A stretch of 16,264 nt of DNA from Bacteroidales bacterium UBA2712 (lineage in GTDB: Bacteria; Bacteroidota; Bacteroidia; Bacteroidales; Paludibacteraceae): contig DEKW01000004.1 of assembly GCA_002354055.1 (NCBI GenBank), positions 1 through 16,264 on the forward strand, written 5' to 3'. The position numbers were made by a program, and so were the translations under genes. Under the pieces are notes generated by a model that was not told the origin of the DNA, ran no database searches, and was given only the letters and a program-made list of their open reading frames with translations. Numbering within the stretch: the first letter of the stretch is position 1; each line of letters opens with the position of its first letter. Below are positions 13,605-16,264 of the stretch, piece after piece.

Positions 13605-13651
13605 TTTGTGGGCTCCAAATAGGAAAAACAAGTTATACTATACAATATATT

Positions 13652-15751
13652 ATGGAAACATACATTATCAAACGTGACGGTAAACGCGAGTTGTTTACCC
13701 TTGACAAAATCAAGAATGCGATCAGTAAGGCATTCTTAGCAGTAGGCGCCTTTGCAACGGAAGAGACGTTAGGCGCCGTGTTATCTCACTTACGCGTACA
13801 TGACGGACAGACCGTTGAGGAGATCCAGAACCAGGTAGAGGTGGCGTTGATGGCAGAGGGATACTACCAGGTTGCGAAGGCGTTCATCCTGTATCGCCAG
13901 GGCCATACGGAGGACCGTGAGACCCAGCAGCGTCTGGATTTCATGATGAACTACGTTCAGGCAAGTAATGCAGCAGAGGGTTCGAAATTTGACGCGAACG
14001 CGAACGTGGAGCACAAGAACATCGCTACGCTGATCGGCGAGCTGCCGAAACAGGGCTTCATCCGTCTGAACCGCCGTCTGTTGACCGAGCGCATCAAAGA
14101 GATGTTCGGCAAGGAGCTGAGCGACAAGTACATGAGTTTGCTGAACCAGCACTTCATCTACAAGAACGACGAGACGAACCTCGCGAACTACTGTGCGTCG
14201 ATCACCATGTACCCATGGCTCATCGGCGGCACGAAGTCGATCGGCGGCAACGCTACGCCTCCGCGTAACCTGAAGTCTTTCTGCGGCGGATTCATCAACA
14301 TGGTGTTCATGGTGAGCTCGATGCTCTCAGGCGCGTGCGCTACGCCCGAGTTCCTTATGTATATGAACTATTTCATCGAGAAGGAGTACGGCGAGGATTA
14401 CTACAAGCGCGCGGACGAGGTGGTGGATCTGAGTCTGAAACGCCGCACGATCGACCGCATCATCTGCGACTGCTTCCAGCAGGTTGTTTACAGCCTGAAC
14501 CAGCCGAGCGGTGCCCGTAACTTCCAGTCGGTATTCTGGAACATCAGTTACTACGACCGCTACTATTTCCAGAGCCTGTTTGAGAACTTCCGTTTCCCGG
14601 ACGGCGAGGCGCCTCACTGGGACAGCCTGAACTGGCTGCAGAAGCGATTCATGAACTGGTTCAACGAAGAGCGTACGCGTTCGGTGCTCACGTTCCCGGT
14701 AGAGACGATGGCGCTGCTGGCGGAGAACGGCGATATCAAAGACAAGGAGTACGCCGATTTCACGGCAGAGATGTACGCAAAGGGCCACTCGTTCTTCACC
14801 TACGTGAGCGACAATGCGGACAGCCTCTCAAGTTGCTGCCGTCTGCGTAACGCGATCACGGACAACAGCTTCAGCTACACCCTCGGCGCCGGCGGTATCT
14901 CGACGGGTTCGAAGTCGGTATTGACGATCAACCTGAACCGCGCTATCCAGTACGCCGTACGAAACAACATCCCTTATCAGGCATATGTAGAGGACGTAGT
15001 CGATCTGATGCACAAGGTTCAGCTGGCTTACAACGAGAACCTCAAGGCCTTGCAGGCGAAAGGCATGCTGCCGCTGTTCGACGCCGGCTACATCAATATC
15101 GGCCGTCAGTATCTGACGATCGGTGTGAACGGTCTGGTAGAGGCTGCAGAGTTCCTCGGTCTGGAGATCAAAGACACGCCGGAGTATGCGCATTTCGTTC
15201 AGGAGCTGCTCGGCATCATCGAGAAGAAGAACAAAGAGTACCGCACGAAGGATGTGATGTTCAACTGCGAGATGATTCCTGCGGAGAACGTGGGTGTGAA
15301 ACACGCCAAATGGGATCGCGAGGATGGTTATGTCGTTCCGCGTGACTGCTACAACAGCTATTTCTACATCGTAGAGGACAAGAGCCTGAATGTGCTGGAT
15401 CGTTTCCGTCTGCACGGCAAGAAGTACATCGAGCACCTGACCGGTGGTTCGGCTCTCCACTGCAACCTGGAGGAGCACCTGAGCCAAGAGCAGTACCGCC
15501 AACTGCTGCGCGTAGCGGCTGTCGAGGGCTGTAACTACTTCACGTTCAACATCCCGAACACGATCTGCAACGACTGCGGTCATATCGACAAGCGTTACCT
15601 GAAGGAGTGTCCTCACTGCCACTCGAAGAACGTGGACTACCTGACCCGCGTCATCGGTTACATGAAACGTGTGTCGAACTTCTCTGAGGCACGCCAGAAA
15701 GAGGCCGCTCAGCGTTATTACGCCGAGAAAACCAAAGCGCCGAAATGCTGA
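13652..15751 (+). CDS. nrdD: Anaerobic ribonucleoside-triphosphate reductase (class III)
   Basis: This glycyl-radical enzyme reduces ribonucleoside triphosphates to deoxy forms for DNA synthesis without oxygen. It has 699 residues, a normal length. A single ATP-cone domain (about 1-90) provides allosteric control. The barrel carries the active-site cysteine region SSCCRLRN (Cys395-Cys396). The C terminus has the zinc site CNDC and CPHC (Cys639, 642, 653, 656) and the radical loop RVIGYMKR with Gly669. The ATG at 13652 begins the ATP-cone at the expected place. The stop overlaps nrdG by seven bases, and the two form an operon. The elaborate upstream region suggests regulation, perhaps by oxygen or dNTP supply, but no known regulator site is recognised. 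Confidence 0.97.
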   Translation: METYIIKRDGKRELFTLDKIKNAISKAFLAVGAFATEETLGAVLSHLRVHDGQTVEEIQNQVEVALMAEGYYQVAKAFILYRQGHTEDRETQQRLDFMMNYVQASNAAEGSKFDANANVEHKNIATLIGELPKQGFIRLNRRLLTERIKEMFGKELSDKYMSLLNQHFIYKNDETNLANYCASITMYPWLIGGTKSIGGNATPPRNLKSFCGGFINMVFMVSSMLSGACATPEFLMYMNYFIEKEYGEDYYKRADEVVDLSLKRRTIDRIICDCFQQVVYSLNQPSGARNFQSVFWNISYYDRYYFQSLFENFRFPDGEAPHWDSLNWLQKRFMNWFNEERTRSVLTFPVETMALLAENGDIKDKEYADFTAEMYAKGHSFFTYVSDNADSLSSCCRLRNAITDNSFSYTLGAGGISTGSKSVLTINLNRAIQYAVRNNIPYQAYVEDVVDLMHKVQLAYNENLKALQAKGMLPLFDAGYINIGRQYLTIGVNGLVEAAEFLGLEIKDTPEYAHFVQELLGIIEKKNKEYRTKDVMFNCEMIPAENVGVKHAKWDREDGYVVPRDCYNSYFYIVEDKSLNVLDRFRLHGKKYIEHLTGGSALHCNLEEHLSQEQYRQLLRVAAVEGCNYFTFNIPNTICNDCGHIDKRYLKECPHCHSKNVDYLTRVIGYMKRVSNFSEARQKEAAQRYYAEKTKAPKC

Positions 15752-16188
15752 AAGTAGCATCTTACGACATCGTTTTTCAAGAGATTCCCGGGGAGGTGAC
15801 GCTTGCGCTCAACCTCTCCGGGTGTCCTTGTCATTGCCCGGGATGCCACAGCCAACACTTATGGGAGGACGTCGGCGAGGAGCTGAATGCGGGTCTTCTG
15901 GATGCGCTCGTGGCAAAATACCAGGGGCTTATCACCTGTGTCGCTTTCATGGGCGGTGATCAGGCGCCGGAGGAAGTGGCGGAGTTGGCGAAGGGGCTCT
16001 CTTTGAAAGCCGCATGGTACTCCGGACGGATGAATCTGCCGTCAGTCGACGGGCCGTTTGAATACGTGAAGATCGGGCCGTATATCGAATCGCTCGGCGG
16101 TCTGAAAAGCGAGAATACGAATCAACGACTCTACAAGCGAGTAGGGGAGAGATGGGAAGATATCACTTCGTCTTTTTGGAAGAAATAG
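15745..16188 (+). CDS. nrdG: Anaerobic ribonucleotide reductase-activating protein (radical SAM)
   Basis: This 147-residue enzyme uses S-adenosylmethionine and a [4Fe-4S] cluster to generate the glycyl radical on NrdD. The cluster motif is CPCHCPGC, with Cys27, Cys31 and Cys34 in CxxxCxxC spacing, in the context NLSGCPCHCPGCHS. FMGGDQAPEE is the SAM-contacting segment of the family. The length is usual for the short NrdG form. The start ATG at 15745 overlaps the end of nrdD in a different frame, which suggests translational coupling. A GC-rich hairpin (16191-16204, CGGCC/GGCCG) follows the stop but has no T-run. Confidence 0.95.
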   Translation: MLKVASYDIVFQEIPGEVTLALNLSGCPCHCPGCHSQHLWEDVGEELNAGLLDALVAKYQGLITCVAFMGGDQAPEEVAELAKGLSLKAAWYSGRMNLPSVDGPFEYVKIGPYIESLGGLKSENTNQRLYKRVGERWEDITSSFWKK

Positions 16189-16247
16189 GACGGCCTGCGG
16201 CCGATAGGAAATAGGAGATAGGAATAATAAACCCCGCGAGATTGAGG

Positions 16248-16264
16248 TGACCCCAAAAAGTTGG
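16248..16264. mobile_element. Possible end of an IS3-family (IS150-like) insertion sequence, truncated by the window
   Basis: TGACCCCAAAAAGTTGG resembles the terminal inverted repeats of IS150-group elements, which contain CCCCAAAAAGTTGGAC. Only 17 bases are visible and no transposase is in the window. The rest of 16189-16247 is a spacer with GATAGGAAATAGGA-type slippage repeats. Confidence 0.45.

Noticed and set aside
13117..13651. Replication origin (AT-rich, iteron-like repeats)
   Set aside because: No DnaA boxes of the TTATNCACA type and no dnaA or other replication gene nearby; a regulatory region of nrdDG explains the position better.
13620..13651. NrdR box before nrdD
   Set aside because: TTATACTATACAATATATT is only loosely similar to the ACACTATATATAGTGT pattern and no second box at the usual spacing was seen.
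14828..15760. 310-codon minus-strand frame inside nrdD
   Set aside because: Antisense to the conserved zinc-site and glycyl-radical regions of NrdD; no independent support.
1..16264. CRISPR array or complete defence system
   Set aside because: No regularly spaced direct repeats with unique spacers, and no nuclease, helicase or reverse transcriptase genes are present.

Overview
The window looks like chromosomal DNA from a Bacteroidales bacterium, probably an anaerobic gut lineage; I cannot resolve the family. The evidence is Bacteroidetes-type promoters (TTTG/CTTG, 20 bases, TAnnTTTG), absence of clear Shine-Dalgarno sites, many short lipoproteins with a lipobox, a DUF4491 protein, a TonB-dependent receptor, and an NrdD/NrdG anaerobic ribonucleotide reductase.

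Layout. Bases 1-480 hold the terminator of a gene outside the window, a CCCTAA-like repeat, and a 255-base imperfect inverted repeat. A small lipoprotein (492-965), glycine decarboxylase GcvP (981-3800) and two tandem YitT-family membrane proteins (3812-5754) follow on the plus strand. A tRNA-Ser(CGA) gene (5854-5942) comes next. The last 17 bases at its 3' end are repeated exactly 265 bp downstream, which looks like an integration scar.

From 6406 to 11568 all genes lie on the minus strand. Reading in the transcribed direction they are a stand-alone winged-helix regulator fused to a decayed histidine-kinase ATPase domain, a TonB-dependent receptor, a calycin-like lipoprotein and a DUF4491 membrane protein. 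Then come a terminator that overlaps the next promoter, a relic of a DUF3791-DUF3990 cassette, and a 368-residue lipoprotein of unknown function. The receptor, calycin-like and DUF4491 genes look like one operon, and the regulator may control the receptor promoter.

From 11766 the genes are again on the plus strand: a two-repeat lipoprotein with a lysine-rich tail, a 535-base AT-rich regulatory region (11-bp tandem repeats, two promoters, several hairpins), then the overlapping nrdD-nrdG pair for anaerobic dNTP synthesis. The last 17 bases resemble the end of an IS3-family (IS150-like) element.

The items most worth following are the winged-helix/ATPase fusion with direct repeats in the neighbouring receptor promoter, the DUF3791-DUF3990 relic beside the tRNA scar, a recurrent promoter module whose conserved sequence goes beyond the usual -33/-7 boxes, and the repeat-rich nrdDG leader. 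I did not find a complete, clearly new multi-gene system.
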